A stretch of 64,000 nucleotides of DNA from Ficedula albicollis (GCF_000247815.1 NC_021677.1:45296864-45360863), one strand, 5' to 3'; numbered from the stretch's first letter, positions 26,232-40,250 are shown. The notes: generated by a model from the sequence alone, not told the origin. Made by a program: numbers and translations.

Positions 26232-29200
26232 AAGATAAGGTTACATTTAAATTTTAATCAGAATAAACCAGTATAAATAGAGTTTTCAGATTATGCTAGA
26301 AATGTCTTTACTTTGTGGGATTTGTGTATTTACCTCCTCTGCAGTGTCCAAGTTTACTATGACAGCACTAAACAATGGCAGTCAGATACCATTTGGAGAA
26401 GCCAGTATCATTCCAGTGCTAATATGTTTAGTTTTGTATGTGCCTATCTGCTAGTGCACATCTGCCTCTGTCTACATGCCATTACTTCTGTCCAAAAGAA
26501 ACAGAAGTTGAATTCTGCCCTGGCTCCAAAATATCATTTATGTTTTGTCCGCCTGGCACAATGCAGAACTGTATCAGACCTAGCCCATTTAAAAGTGTAA
26601 TAAAAAGATTTAAAAACATATAATTCCAAACAACAAAACCACAAAAAATTGGTATAGTACATATCCTTGCAAAGAATAAGATATATAAGGTGTATCATGT
26701 AGTTTAATTAATTTTACCAAATACTTTAATACCCTCCAATGGAAAAAACATGTGGATAGAAAATTAAAAAATTATATAAATGTTGTTAATTTTAATGTAA
26801 CAGCATGAAAGCTTTCCTAATATTCAGTAGATGTAAAGCTGGTGTTTGTATTACTTGTGCAATACCATATAAACTTATCAGCCTGTTTACTGGTAGTCTC
26901 CAGTAAAAATAATGTCTTTCAAATATTTTTGTACCTAGAACTTTATAGGAACTGAAACTTATAAAGACTATCAGACCTATAGATTGCATTATGTAATCAA
27001 ATTTTTATACAAAAAATGTGGTTTTTTATGGAATGGAAACTGAACAAAAACATTTATAAGAACCAATTTTATATTGGCTGTAGTTTTCTGTGAAATTAAA
27101 TTTCACTCTTTTTCCATGTGCAACTAGTCAGAGGCTTCTCATCTTTTTTTGCTTTCACTGCTACATACTGAAAGTGAAATCTTTATTCCATACAAAAGTT
27201 ATACTTCTTTAATTGAGCAGAAAAAAATCAAAAGAAGAATCAAGTGGAGTTTTAGAAATTTAAGACACATATCATTTTTACATATTTAAATGGAAATAAG
27301 AATAATTTTATGATTTCTTCATGCTTTAAACATTTTTTCTTTGAAATGCAGCCTAGTTATTATTTTTAATTCAAATGATGACATTACAAATCTGATGAGA
27401 AAATCAACAAAAAAGCATTAAAGCAATAATTTGCAAAATATTGTCAATATCAATTTCTTTCTCCGAATTGAAAAAGTGAAAATGTTTATATATCTACCTC
27501 AGAATGTGATGAACTATGCAAATATCATCCTTTCCACACAGACATGCTCTGCTCATGGGTTCTATATTGTTACCCTGCTTAGATATATTTTCTCTTAAAT
27601 CAGGTTTCTTCTGCAGATATTTTTCTGCTTTTCCTACTTTCCCATGATTACAGTTTTTCTGATTAGTGTCCAGATGCACTGACTTCTTTCCAAAACAATC
27701 CCAGTACTAATTCATTGTGAAGATCAAGTACAGCAATGAACATTTCATTTTAAAATATAGATGAACAATTCTGGGACTGTTCAGTACTTTGTCTTTCTCA
27801 ATACGACAACACTTACAGGAGCCAGGTTTCTCTGTGCCACTGCCTAGCAACACTTAGCTCCTATTCTGGCAAACCAAAACAAAATACAATGACTGGTGTG
27901 TCCCTTTATATTTTATTTAATGTTTTTTTACGATTATGAAGACTAAATGGAAAAATAATATATATAGCTTTCAGATTATTTTTTCATTTTATATTTCAGT
28001 ATTTTTAGTTTAATTTTCTCTAATATGAGGAAGATAGGCTATTTTTATTTTTAACACTTTATAATAAACATGTGTATATTGGAAAAGTACTTCGGTGTTT
28101 TAATATTTATATTTATTACAATCCGTGTTCTTATTAATTTTAATAAATAAAAGAGGAATTGTGGGGAATTGTGTTTATGCCCAGCATATAACACTAGCCC
28201 ACCAGCAGTAAATATCTGAAAATCTTGAATAGAAACTTAACCACAAGGCAAATAAGTTCTAACAAAAACAGACTTTTAAGAGTTGTCACATTTAGTCTTA
28301 CACATAGATGAAGTGTTTCTTATTAAGCACACATTAATGCATATTTAAAATTAATATAGATGACTTTGTTCTCAATATGTAAATTAATAAATTTTTGCTT
28401 ATACAGAATAAACACTGTGCCATTTATACTACTCTCTTTGGTTTGTTGTGAATAATCCCAGTAATGCATACTGTGTTTATACAGTCTGTATGTGTCTATA
28501 TAGAAGGATCATTTTAGTTACCTTCTAGGTGCAAATATTCAGCTTTTCAAAAAATAATCTGTTTTAAAAAAATAATAATAAGAAGAGAAAGCCATATCTT
28601 ATTGAAGTTGCATAGGAAAATCTGTAAGAATAACTGGAGTTTCAATTAAATTAAAAAAGAAAAAAAGAAAGAAAGAAAGAAAGGAAAAAAGGCATAAAAC
28701 TTTCAGGACAGGGTAGTTGTAACAAAACCAGCAGGGCTAAGCACAGCATGAATCTCAGAAGAAAAAGAAAACAAAGCTCATTAACCACAACACCTTTTCT
28801 ATTCCTGGCTGGATAGCTACAGAAAGCATAGCTGATCTGACATGACCAAATATATTTTATACATTTACTTGGCCAATCTGTCAGGGTAAAAAATAAAAAA
28901 AATAAACAAACAAACAAAAAAAAGCAACACAGGTAGAAAGATGCCAAGATAGGTCTCATTTTCCCTCCTCACTTTATTCTTCTGAGCTCACCTTCTCATC
29001 CCCACCCCTGCCTGTCCCTGCTCTGTGATTTAAGAACTGAGTGTCAGACTTAATTCTGAATTTCCTGACTTTTATGGTTTAAGTCAGTCTCTTAATGTTA
29101 TCTAAACATACTTTCTTGGTATTTAATATAAAGAAGCTTTGGTTCTAAAATAGAAAGGCTTTGATCTGATACACTAGAGGGGGACTGCTGGGGGAATGTG

Positions 29201-30269
29201 GTGTGATTTCCATTATTTCCCAGCTCTTTCCCACTATGCTACTTTTGATATAATTTTCCTTTCCTTTCCCTTTAACCAGCTTCCAAAGATTCACTGTGAG
29301 GACCACAAAGAACCCTGTCACATGAAGGATAGAACTGACTTTGCCAGATTGCCTTCAGTGATATTTGGTTCAGCTTTTAGTTCCTTTATATATAAAAGTG
29401 AAAAGATTGGATCTTCATGATTAATTTAAAAACACTACATTTAGCCATTTTTTGCACTCTCTTCCTCAATGTAGAGTTAAGTATGATGATCTCTGCTACA
29501 ATTTATCCAAGCTTTGGTTTAGACATACTTTCACTGACAACAGAATGACGTATGTGTCAACACAGATGTCTGGACTAGAGAATATCAGATTAACATGGCC
29601 CTATGGTAATCCTAAAGGATGCCTAGCTCAAATTTGGAAATTACAGAGCAACTTCTAGTAGGTCTATGGGCAGTACCTGTTTGGAAAGAAGATTAGTGTG
29701 GATGCAACATTGAGCAAATGGGGTCACAATTATGCTTGGGTTGGGATTTTTCTGTTTATATCACAAGCAACAGATCCAACGCCATTTATGGTACCTGTAC
29801 TGCTATGGGACCAAAATGTCTGAGATGTCAACAAATAAAGTTAGGAAATATGCAACAAAATATTCCATGTGAGAAAATGCAAACCAGGGAGGGTTCCATA
29901 CAGAACAGCTTCAAAAATCACAAAATGCATTGTAAGTACAAACCTAAATACTGGGTTTTCAGCTTCCTTTGATGAAAAGAGCCTTTTGAACTCCATGGAA
30001 ACGTTGAAAAATATAATTAGCAGCCTTAGTGATTGAGTGACATGAGCAAGATTAAAAAAAAAGATCACTTATTTACATGTCAAAACGTCCATCACAACAG
30101 TTGGTATGGAAACATACTGCCTTTCTTTAGGAGATGAGAAAGTGCTAAGAAAAAGTATATGTTCACTGAACTCTCGATGAATATATGTCCTCAGAGGTGC
30201 TATCCTGAATTTACAGCACTGAGAAAACAATCCAGTCTACTGTGTACCACTCTTGTTCTGCTGCCATAG
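26232..30269. other. no gene recognised; several adjacent plus-strand open frames
   Basis: Unique AT-rich sequence. From about 29196 to 29972 three non-overlapping plus-strand open frames of 74, 68 and 84 codons follow one another, just before the candidate exon at 30270. They do not resemble a family I can name. A short A/G-rich stretch occurs at about 28650-28692. Confidence 0.5.
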
Positions 30270-30402
30270 ATGGAAAGTGGACACCACAAAGGACTCAAAA
30301 AAAACTTTGTCATGCTTTCATAATCATCAGCAAGCAGGTCATGACTACCAGTCACAAAATGTGCAGAATCCACCAAAACTTGGGAGAAAGGAAATACGAG
30401 AG
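30270..30402 (+). CDS. candidate internal exon (unproven)
   Basis: A 133-base segment is preceded by a good polypyrimidine acceptor (CTCTTGTTCTGCTGCCATAG) and followed by a near-consensus donor (GAGAG/GTAAGA). The frame using one leading base gives 44 codons with no stop, beginning WKVDTTKDSKK and ending PPKLGRKEIRE, a hydrophilic peptide. The phase-0 frame stops after 17 codons. I do not recognise the product, and no second exon with matching phase was found. It could be a coding exon, a non-coding RNA exon, or chance. The opposite-strand frame overlapping its end is not supported. Confidence 0.28.
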
Positions 30403-33400
30403 GTAAGAGTAAAATTTAACAAAATACTTGGTTAGGGCCATGAAAAGAGTGAAAATAATGTTCTGTAGAAGGTCAGCAATGATGCAATGATGCATAACAG
30501 TAAGAAATCTGATGAAATTCTGTGAGAAAGAAAAAGTAAACACTACATTTGGTTTGCCAGACAGGAGTGGGTTGCAAGAATACAGATGGCTATATGCCTG
30601 ATTCTAAGGGCTCATCCAATACTAGCTGCCTTCCATAAAAGGCTGGCATCAATATAAAATAGAAAAAGATATTTCATTCAATGAAAACTAAGTGTTCTTG
30701 CAAACTCTCAGTGAATGAGTCCTGAAGCAATATCTGGGTTGATTAGACAATGAAAAACAGTCATCACTCAGTTGATTAGCAAAGGCTCAGAAAATGAATT
30801 ATTAGAGTTATAAATAGAGTTGATAGCTGTGATCAAACTGTAGATATAGACAAAACACAACAGGGACATGGGGACAAATCTTTAGTGCTTGCTGAAAGCA
30901 TTTTTTTAAATATCTAATGCCTAAATTCACTTATAGAAATCTAGATGTCTCTTTCTGAGAGGGAGGTACTAAACACTGCTGTAAATCTGGCCCATGAGGC
31001 CAACATGAGGATAGTTGCATTATTCAGAAATATTTGCTTCATGCACAGGGAGCAAAACACTTGAATTAAGTCACAGGGTCACAGCATGGAAAATTTCTAA
31101 GGGAAACAATTGCATTCTATGAAAAAGAATTCTCTAACTGAAATGTTTCAGGAAATGGCAAAGTTGTTTTGCCACTCTCAAAGACAAATTGAAGGTTTTA
31201 ATACTAAGAGTAATCAGAATAGATATTCCCCATTCTTTCCCCTAAACATTCACTAAGTTTGGCAAAATTACTTTTGAACTGTTCTAATCTTCTATTTAGC
31301 ATAGTTATACCTTCACTGCAACAAATTGCAGTCGGATAAAAATACAAAGCTCAATGTGCTATTTACAAAGAAGCCCAAAACTACTCTTGGATTTTCCCAA
31401 TGTACATGTTCATGCGTATTTACATCCCTAAGGTATTATCTTATATTCCTGCCTGCTTTTTACTGTGTAAGAGTTCCCTCTACTGGCTGAGCTACTGGCC
31501 TTGATTTCCATCTCACCTTGCTGATTCAAAAGATTTTAGAATCCAAGATCTTTCAGTTTCTCTGAAACTCTACAGTATTTACAATGAATTCTTTTGAAAC
31601 TGGGGAGTTTTCATAAAAACAAACATGCATGCCATCAGAATGGACTAAAAATGCTTAGAGCTAGTACAGTGGTGACAGTCCCTAGCCAAAGCTGATTGAT
31701 CAAAATAAAATTCAATAGGTAATTGAATATAGAAGTAATTGAAATACCAGGAAAATTTAAGAAGCAGGATTCAGTGTATTGTCTTAATTTTCCAGTCCTT
31801 AAAATGCTCAAGTTACAAGTTGCATCATCGAATACATTATAGAGATAGTGTTTTCTTCAAGCTGCTCCAAAAGCTATTCTCATTAGTCTTCTTTATCCTA
31901 CCATCTTACACAGCTGTTCACTGGGTGAAAGGAACTCAAATGAAGATATTAGTTTGTGAAGACTGATTCATTTCTATTCTTCTTTCAAGGTCTGCTGATG
32001 AAATTCCAGGATTTCCTTACTTAGTAAAATTGGTTATTTGATCTTTATCCATACTGGGCCCAATATTCTTACAGATGACTAATAGAAATTCCTGAATCCT
32101 ATCCAAGAAGTGTAGATCCTTTTTTTTTCTTGACTTAGAGGAAGCTGAGAAAATCAATCATGCTGTTTTTACCTGAGAGTAAAGAAGTCTTCCTTGACCC
32201 CTTAGCAAAGACATTTGGACTGACTCCTAAGTTCTTAAAAATCTATACTCCATCAATGAAAGGCAATGTATTAATAAGGGGAAAAATGGGAGAAGGCCAG
32301 TTTAAGTATTAGAGAGAAAACAATGAAACAAACTCTCATGTCCCTTTCACTAGTAAACTGGAGACAAATTTTGAAAGGAATGTATATCCCTACTGTTATT
32401 CAAGCTTTCATAATCAATAGAAAGCTCAAATATTCCTATCATGAAACCAAATCAAGACATGGACATAGAAACACTACAGAATATAGAATAAGATTGTACA
32501 CCCCACTTAGAATGGAAAAGGTATATTTTGGACGAAAAAAGGTAGATATTATTATGTTACTGTTTTATCCCTATCATTGGACATCAGGAGCTGTAAATTT
32601 TGTTGGCATAATTTCATTAGAGAACAATAAAAAAAATTCAAAACAGTGGGAGCTTGAATGATTTAAACACAAATTTTGAGCTCAGAAAGGTAGTCTTCTG
32701 AGAGAGTTCTTAATAAAGAAGAAGCTACAGAGATTATTTTGTAATCTGACCTATTCCCTTCAAAGGACATCTGTGAGACTATTGAAAATATATGAATGTA
32801 CCATTTTATGTATGTACATTTTTTGAAATGTAAAAGTCCATGGCACAGATCCTACTTTATAATGCATCACTAGTCATACATTGCAGACAGAGAACCTGTA
32901 GGACAGAAACACCAGTTCATATCATCTATTGCATCTCTAGGTCAAGATATCACCATGATATAACATGAGTATGCATTGACTTGTGTCTTTCTCTTGCATC
33001 ATTCTCGCAGTGAAGTACAAAACTGAAATTTCTACATTAAATACAGTGTGCTGTCTGGTGACAGATCAGTCTATACCAATAAGACAACTAGAACAAGGGA
33101 ATCCCAGTGCAATAATCTCCCAGTTTCCAGAGGACATCAGTTTAAATCTGCTTTATTACTGTTTCAAAGTAAAGGAATTAAAGGTTGGCTAAAATGTTCC
33201 TTTCTTTCTTGAAAGGCAGTTAGGTCAAGCCCTACTGTTAAAAATACTCTGACTGAATTTCATAAGTGAAATAAAACATGAACTTAAAAGAGTTTCTCAC
33301 TGGCTGAGGTTAAATTATTATTTTGTACTGTTTCACTTTTATAAGCATAGTTTTACAGTAGAAGAGTTTTACTTATTCTGCTTAAATCAAACAATACACA

Positions 33401-34303
33401 AGACATAACAAATTCTGTCATGGTGATTACAATAACTCAAAACCTGAAACTTCCCTCATCTTCTAACAAATAGATTTCTGTTTCATTATTAACATTTATT
33501 ATCAATTTTTTTGTAGTGCCTAGAACCCAACTGCAGCAGGAGTCCCATAGTGCTAGTTTAATACAAACAAGTAATAGCAATGGCATTTTACAGAACAGTC
33601 CGTATATGATCTAAAATTACAAATACAAATATTCACTGCAAAAAAATTATTTCTACATTATACAAGGAGAGCTCACAATGCAAGAAGTGAAGTGGAATGT
33701 GGGAAGAGTTCTGAAGTGAGAAAGAAAACTCGTTTGCACTTCCTACCTATGGAACCAAAGTCTCTAGGCAAGAACTGAACACAGCTGACTCAAATCACCA
33801 GGCTCTTTTGCACAGTTCAGAAAAAAACATTAGAAACCAACAGAGGAGCTGAAGTTGGATTTTTCAGGACACAGTCCATTAAAACTTTTGCTTTCTTAAA
33901 TATAAATTTTTATGGTAAAGGGCTTTTAACGACATACCCAGATATTTGTTCTGTTAGGATATCACAAATTATAAACAACAGCAAGTTCTGGCTACAGCTG
34001 GAATACTCTAAAAGATGCAAACACACTTTAAAAGATTTCATGCAACAAAGTCAAGAGACACTGTGGCTCTCTCCTAGGCCATCATACACATACATAGCCA
34101 AAAATTACCAGACTCTCTGAGGATCACCTGATCCAGCATTACTGCAGAGAATCTGTTCCTGGTGAACCTGAACTGCCAGGAATGACAGTGGGTATAATTT
34201 TGGAGGAGCTTTGTGGCTCCTAACAGACCATTTAGACATACTAAAGAAAGCCCTGGGACCTGTAATACGAAAGCCTGCTGTGATCTGGAGGACTTTTTAT
34301 GTC
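30403..34303. other. no gene recognised
   Basis: Unique AT-rich sequence. The longest frame is 112 codons on the plus strand (32323-32661), which is not repetitive and not recognised. Other frames are 60 to 75 codons. No CR1 tail or LTR boundary was identified. Confidence 0.5.
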
Positions 34304-35034
<731 letters not shown>

Positions 35035-36477
35035 GAGTGGTTATGTGATTCATATTGAAGAGAAATTAATGTGGATTGGGTGGTGTGTAAAATGGGATGT
35101 CAAATTAGGTGAGATAAGAGAGTTAGCAAAGATAAAAGTTAAAAGCATAAAATATTGAAGATCTTTCTTAATATTGTTTAACCACCTGCAATGTAGTCAA
35201 ATAATGAACACGTTTCATTAGTGAACAAATATACTCGTCAATTAGTGAGGGAAAAGCAAGATTCAAATAAACAATTTACAAACATTTCTTAGCCATATTA
35301 AGAGCAGAAAAAAATTCTTATGTTGAGGAAACATATTGTCTCTGAATACACTTTCATAAAACAAATAGAATACCACAGTGCAGATAATTAGAGAACTGGC
35401 CTCTGGAAAAAGCCTTCACTCAACAAATATAAGAACATGACTTATTTATTGTCTAAATAAACTTAGGGAAATGCTTGCAAAAAAATTAAACAAAAGGTAT
35501 TTGTGAGAAATTAAGCAGAGGACAGAGTAAAGAACCTAAAACAGATGTTACTTAGGACAAATGTAGTTTTTGAGAGTCTTCCCACTAGAATAATTAATCT
35601 GAGAGGATCAGTGGTGCTGTACTGGTGATGTTAACCACAGCAAGCAGATACAAAACAGAAGGCCATTTTTACCTCTTGTTGACAGCAGAATCTGTTTCCT
35701 TGTCAGATTTTGTTTACCTCTGTACTGTCATCTCCAGCAATGCTTCTGTGTCCATTAGTGTCACAGGAACCTACTCTGACCCACTGCTATCATCATCCTT
35801 ATAACTCACTTTTTTTTAAAGCTTTTTGTTTGTTTGTTTTGTTTGTTGGTTTGGTTTTTTTTTAATTTGACACATTTTAGGCTTTTTTTAAGTAGATTTT
35901 TAAAACAATCCTATACTGTGGCAGATTTTGATTAAAAATGTAAAGGGAGGTATCTGCTATAGAAACATACATTTACACACAATTTGCAAATTTTCATCAA
36001 CAGAACTCTAACAGATATGTAAATGTACAAATGTGTGTTGTAAAAATATGGATGTGTTTAAATTTCTTAGACTCATCTTTTGAAAATAGCTTTCACGTTT
36101 TTTCCCCATCCATATGGATGGATTTAAACCTATATTTGTTTATTAATCAGAATTAGGGTCACAGAAGTGATGCTTCTTTAAATGAACATAATGAGAGGGA
36201 ATGAACTGAAAATTGTAAGTCATCAATGAATATTCAGTTATTTGTAATGTAAATGCAGTTTTCTCTGTCTTCAGATACTAGACAAAAACAAACAAAAATA
36301 TTATTTCCAAATCTCCCATCCTTAAATGAAAGAGAGCCTTGTTATAACTGAAAATATTTTCTAACTAATTTTTAACCTTTTTTTAAATACAATAAATAAA
36401 GCTAAATTTTTAAAAGTGTAAACTCACATGAAAATAATTAAGTTTTTTTGTTTTTTTAAATTGAACTACAGGAAAAA
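35035..36477. other. no feature recognised
   Basis: Unique AT-rich sequence with a T/G-rich stretch at about 35810-35870. Confidence 0.55.
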
Positions 36478-36607
36478 AAATAAACTTCTGAATATTATGC
36501 AGAGCATATCCTTATCAAGAACCTACTACATCTAGCCCTTTCAAATAAACTTCTGAATATTATGCAGAGCATATTCTTATCAAGAACCTACTACATCTAG
36601 TCCTTTA
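36478..36607. repeat. tandem duplication, 65-bp unit x2
   Basis: Copies at 36478-36542 and 36543-36607 share AATAAACTTCTGAATATTAT and AAGAACCTACTACATCTAG. They differ at two C/T positions. Confidence 0.95.
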
Positions 36608-37195
36608 TTCTACCACTAAGAAACAATAACCTAAAATCTGAGGAAAAACTGAACATAAAAAATAGTCTACAAACTGATTAATCACAAAGATTCTCAAAAT
36701 TCATTCAGATATTTGTTCCAGATTGTGGTATCATTTTGCAACTATATACATTGTTAATCTAAATTTGTCTTGCTTCACATACTTAGTTCCTTACATAAGA
36801 CTTAGACATCACTACTCTAATATCCCATGTTTAATCTTTACTTTATGTATTAAACCACTACAATTCTTTCAGCTTCTCTCCATTTTATGTTTATCCAGAT
36901 TATAAATAGCAGCTTACAGCAGGTAGTACTAGGCTTAAGCTACACTAAAGTTAAATAGAAAAGCTCAACTGCTTTCTGTGTTTCGGTGGGACTTGTACTA
37001 ATAATTAGAAATACCACTTTTTATTCACAGCTAGCTCAATGCCTCCTACATGCCAATCACTTTGCTGTAGGGCTGCTCTCAAGCTTATTTGACAATTTTA
37101 AACTGAGTCTTACTTTTTGATTTTTTTTTTTTTTGATAAGAATAGCACATTATCCATTTAAATTTATCTTGTTGATAGAAGCTCATTACACTAGT
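36608..37195. other. no feature recognised
   Basis: Unique AT-rich sequence with a T-run at about 37120-37134. Confidence 0.55.
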
Positions 37196-37333
37196 ATCTC
37201 AAGATCATGCTGGAGATTAATCCTGGCTTTGACTTGCCTTGCATTTCTTTCGAGTTTGATGTCTGCACAATTTCCTGGTACTCACCTAATATTACTTCAT
37301 CCATTTCTTTAATTAAAATATTGACCAAACCTG
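37196..37333 (-). mobile_element. old CR1 fragment, interior part
   Basis: CTCAAGATCATGCTGGAGA, TTTGATGTCTGCACAATTTC and CATCCATTTCTTTAATTAAA-ATATTGACC line up, with about one mismatch in four, to the reverse complement of a CR1 interior segment several hundred bases from its 3' end (the '...CATCCAGGTCATTAATGAA...' region). The element is minus-oriented and heavily mutated. A 69-codon minus-strand frame with a good-looking donor (TTAG/GTGAGT) lies here and is best explained as CR1 antisense. Boundaries are approximate. Confidence 0.6.
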
Positions 37334-37366
37334 CACGACAAGTGCATGCCATGCAGAACACGAGCA

Positions 37367-37455
37367 CTACTTGAGGTTGGAAAGCGCCTCTGGAGGTCAT
37401 TGGGTCTGACTCTGCTGCTCAGGCAGAATCACCTAGAGCAGGCTGATTAGGCTGA
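37367..37455 (-). mobile_element. CR1 fragment, near 3' end
   Basis: CTTGAGGTTGGAAAGCGCCT, CTGGAGGTCATTGGGTCTGA and CACCTAGAGCAGGCTGATTA match the minus-strand CR1 3' region. It lies just right of an interior CR1 piece. In an intact minus-oriented copy the order would be the reverse, so these are two separate insertions or a rearranged one. Confidence 0.8.
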
Positions 37456-37632
37456 TAATGGTTTCAGGTGAAGCAAGTCAGCCTGACTGATAATTCAGTT
37501 GCTGTACTGGTGTGGCACTCCCATTTGGGCTTGAAAACATTGCTCTGTCTCACAGCATTGTGGTAAGCAGAGGAAAAAAGCCTAAACTCTTCATCTAAAC
37601 CAGAAGGAGATATCTTTGTGCTAGACAGGTTG
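37456..37632. other. unique spacer
   Basis: Short unique stretch between a CR1 scrap and the 846-bp duplication. Confidence 0.6.
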
Positions 37633-39321
37633 TCTGTGACACCAAATTCCTCTGGAATAAAATTGCATATTTATCCTGATCTCTGAAGTGCCTGGTGTAC
37701 TTTGTGTGCCATATAAATATCACTAAGATCATGTTTTCCTAGTGCATCCTCTCCTAAAGATAAGTGCTGAATCTTAAATTAAATGGCTTGTAGATGAGAT
37801 CTAAATGTAACCTAATGCAAATTTACCAATAAGCCGAAATGTTTCTAAATGGGTTGGCATGGAATCTAAATGTATATTAAATTTGCTTTGATAACCACAA
37901 TTTAAGCATACTAGTTTTCCTTGATTTTCTTTCAATCTCAGAATTGCTTTCTCCAAATTCAGTGGCAACATTCAGTATTTAAAATATTTAAAGCCAGATA
38001 AGTTGAACAGTTTTCAGACCTATAGTGAATGACTTAAAAAATAAAAATTGGGTCAGAGAAACTTTTTTTTAATCACAAGTCACCAATAAAAAATAGCATG
38101 TTAATTTTGTACAAAAAATCTGTCCTGGAGCAATCTAAACTGGCTGCTGCTAAGTCCTCAGGCTGCAGCTGATTGTGTGTGCATATATGTATTTGTGTGT
38201 TCACAGGTTTTCCCCCAAGGGGAAAGAAAGGAATTCACCCTGCAGTTCTGTCTAAACATTAATTTGAGCAACTGTGATATATTTTTTGGCAGGAAAATGT
38301 GAAATGGAAAAGGACAGATTGTTTACTAAAAGAAAGCAAACAGAAACAAGATACATTTATACTGGGCTGAAAATGGCAGAGATTTGTTGACATACAAGCC
38401 CCTTGCTTTGTAAAAGTTCAAGGCAGCTCCAAGTATCATATCTTAATGAAGTGAACTGTGCAAATAGACAGCCACACTTCTGTGACACCAAATTCCTCTG
38501 GAATAAAATTGCATATTTATCCTGATCTCTGAAGTGCCTGGTGTACTTTGTGTGCCATATAAATATCACTAAGATCATGTTTTCCTAGTGCATCCTCTCC
38601 TAAAGATAAGTGCTGAATCTTAAATTAAATGGCTTGTAGATGAGATCTAAATGTAACCTAATGCAAATTTACCAATAAGCCAAAATGTTTCTAAATGGGT
38701 TGGCATGGAATCTAAATGTATATTAAATTTGCTTTGATAACCACAATTTAAGCATACTAGTTTTCCTTGATTTTCTTTCAATCTCAGAATTGCTTTCTCC
38801 AAATTCATTGGCAACATTCAGTATTTAAAATATTTAAAGCCAGATAAGTTGAACAGTTTTCAGACCTATAGTGAATGACTTAAAAAATAAAAATTGGGTC
38901 AGAGAAACTTTTTTTTAATCACAAGTAACCAATAAAAAATAGCATGTTAATTTTGTACAAAAAAATCTGTCCTGGAGCAATCTAAACTGGCTGCTGCTAA
39001 GTCCTCAGGCTGCAGCTGATTGTGTGTGCATATATGTATTTGTGTGTTCACAGGTTTTCCCCCAAGGGGAAAGAAAGGAATTCACCCTGCAGTTCTGTCT
39101 AAACATTAATTTGAGCAACTGTGATATATTTTTTGGCAGGAAAATGTGAAATGGAAAAGGACAGATTGTTTACTAAAAGAAAGCAAACAGAAACAAGATA
39201 CATTTATACTGGGCTGAAAATGGCAGAGATTTGTTGACATACAAGCCCCTTGCTTTGTAAAAGTTCAAGGCAGCTCCAAGTATCATATCTTAATGAAGTG
39301 AACTGTGCAAATAGACAGCCA
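37633..39321. repeat. 846-bp tandem duplication, about 99.5% identical
   Basis: Copy 1 is 37633-38474, copy 2 is 38479-39321, separated by four bases (CACT). I could find only four differences by reading both copies: GCCGAAAT/GCCAAAAT, TTCAGTGG/TTCATTGG, AAGTCACC/AAGTAACC, and one extra A in the TTTTGTACAAAAAA run of copy 2. The content is unique AT-rich sequence with no gene recognised. This is either a very recent duplication or two haplotypes joined in tandem by the assembler. Confidence 0.98.
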
Positions 39322-40178
39322 GTTCAGTGGTAACCACAGGGCATGATCTGGAAAGGTTAGCCTTGACTTGAGGGTACTGCCTGATTAATAGGGAAACAGA
39401 TATCTTTCTCTACAGAAGGTCTAAATAACTTTTCCTCCCAAATCGACCATTTCTTCCACATGCACAAACGTATTTTTGTGGATTTACTTTTTCTTTTAAA
39501 CAGAAGTAAGTCCTGCCAGTGCATTATGGATATTTTCCTGGACCCTGTGTGATTGTATGAGGTCTGGGAGTCAAGGTGGTATAAATGATCCACCAGTGTG
39601 GTTCTTCACAGGGTAAAGCAACACCTCTGGATGCTGGGCTTTTCACTCTTTTAATTTCTCTAATAGATTACCAGTCCCACTCAGGATAACCTAAGAAATT
39701 TTTTCCTTTGATAAATGACAATTCTATTTTACCCATTTTAATGTAGATAAAAAGCTGAATCACCCACGTTCTGTGCTAATCTAGTTTAGATAGACAGCAT
39801 GATTTTGGCAGCTCCATTTAATAGGTTTTGTTCTCCATGAGCCATCTCTGGGCAGTGACAGTCAGTCCCACACGTTGTTGTAAATTACCTACTTATTCTT
39901 TAATACCACAGTTGCACTTCTTTGGCAGAAATGTCATTTGAGCCAAAGGCTCCAGTTTCACAAACAGACACTTAGTTTAGGCTGTCTTTGCACATGAATT
40001 CGTACAACATATAGCAGGATATCTTTATTCTATTAATAGGAATATTACCCTTAAATATTTGAGAAGTCTTTTAATGATATCTAATGCATGAAGATGTATC
40101 CAAATAGGGATATTAATAACTCAGCAGAGAAATTGTTGCCAGACACTGTCAGCAGAATCCATTACTGCCTGAAAATTT
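39322..40178. other. no feature recognised
   Basis: Unique sequence with no gene or transposon recognised. Confidence 0.55.
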
Positions 40179-40250
40179 CAGAATAATTTGGGTTGGGAAG
40201 AATGTCTGGAAAGGATCTTTGCCAAACTCCAGACCAGAGCAGACAATCTT
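40179..40250 (-). mobile_element. probable CR1 3'-end scrap
   Basis: CAGAATAATTTGGGTTGGGA followed by GCCAAACTCCAGACCAGAGC-AGAC resembles the minus-strand CR1 3' region ('CAGAATAATTTGGGTTGGAAGG...'). It is short and diverged. Confidence 0.6.

Noticed and set aside
28986..29016. Minus-strand 31-base segment between an AATCACAG acceptor and an AGAAG/GTGAGC donor
   Set aside because: Purine-rich low-complexity sequence, too short to judge, no coding signal.
37191..37400. Minus-strand 69-codon frame with an excellent donor (TTAG/GTGAGT)
   Set aside because: The sequence aligns to the reverse complement of a CR1 interior region with about three of four bases matching, so it is transposon-derived and not a gene exon.
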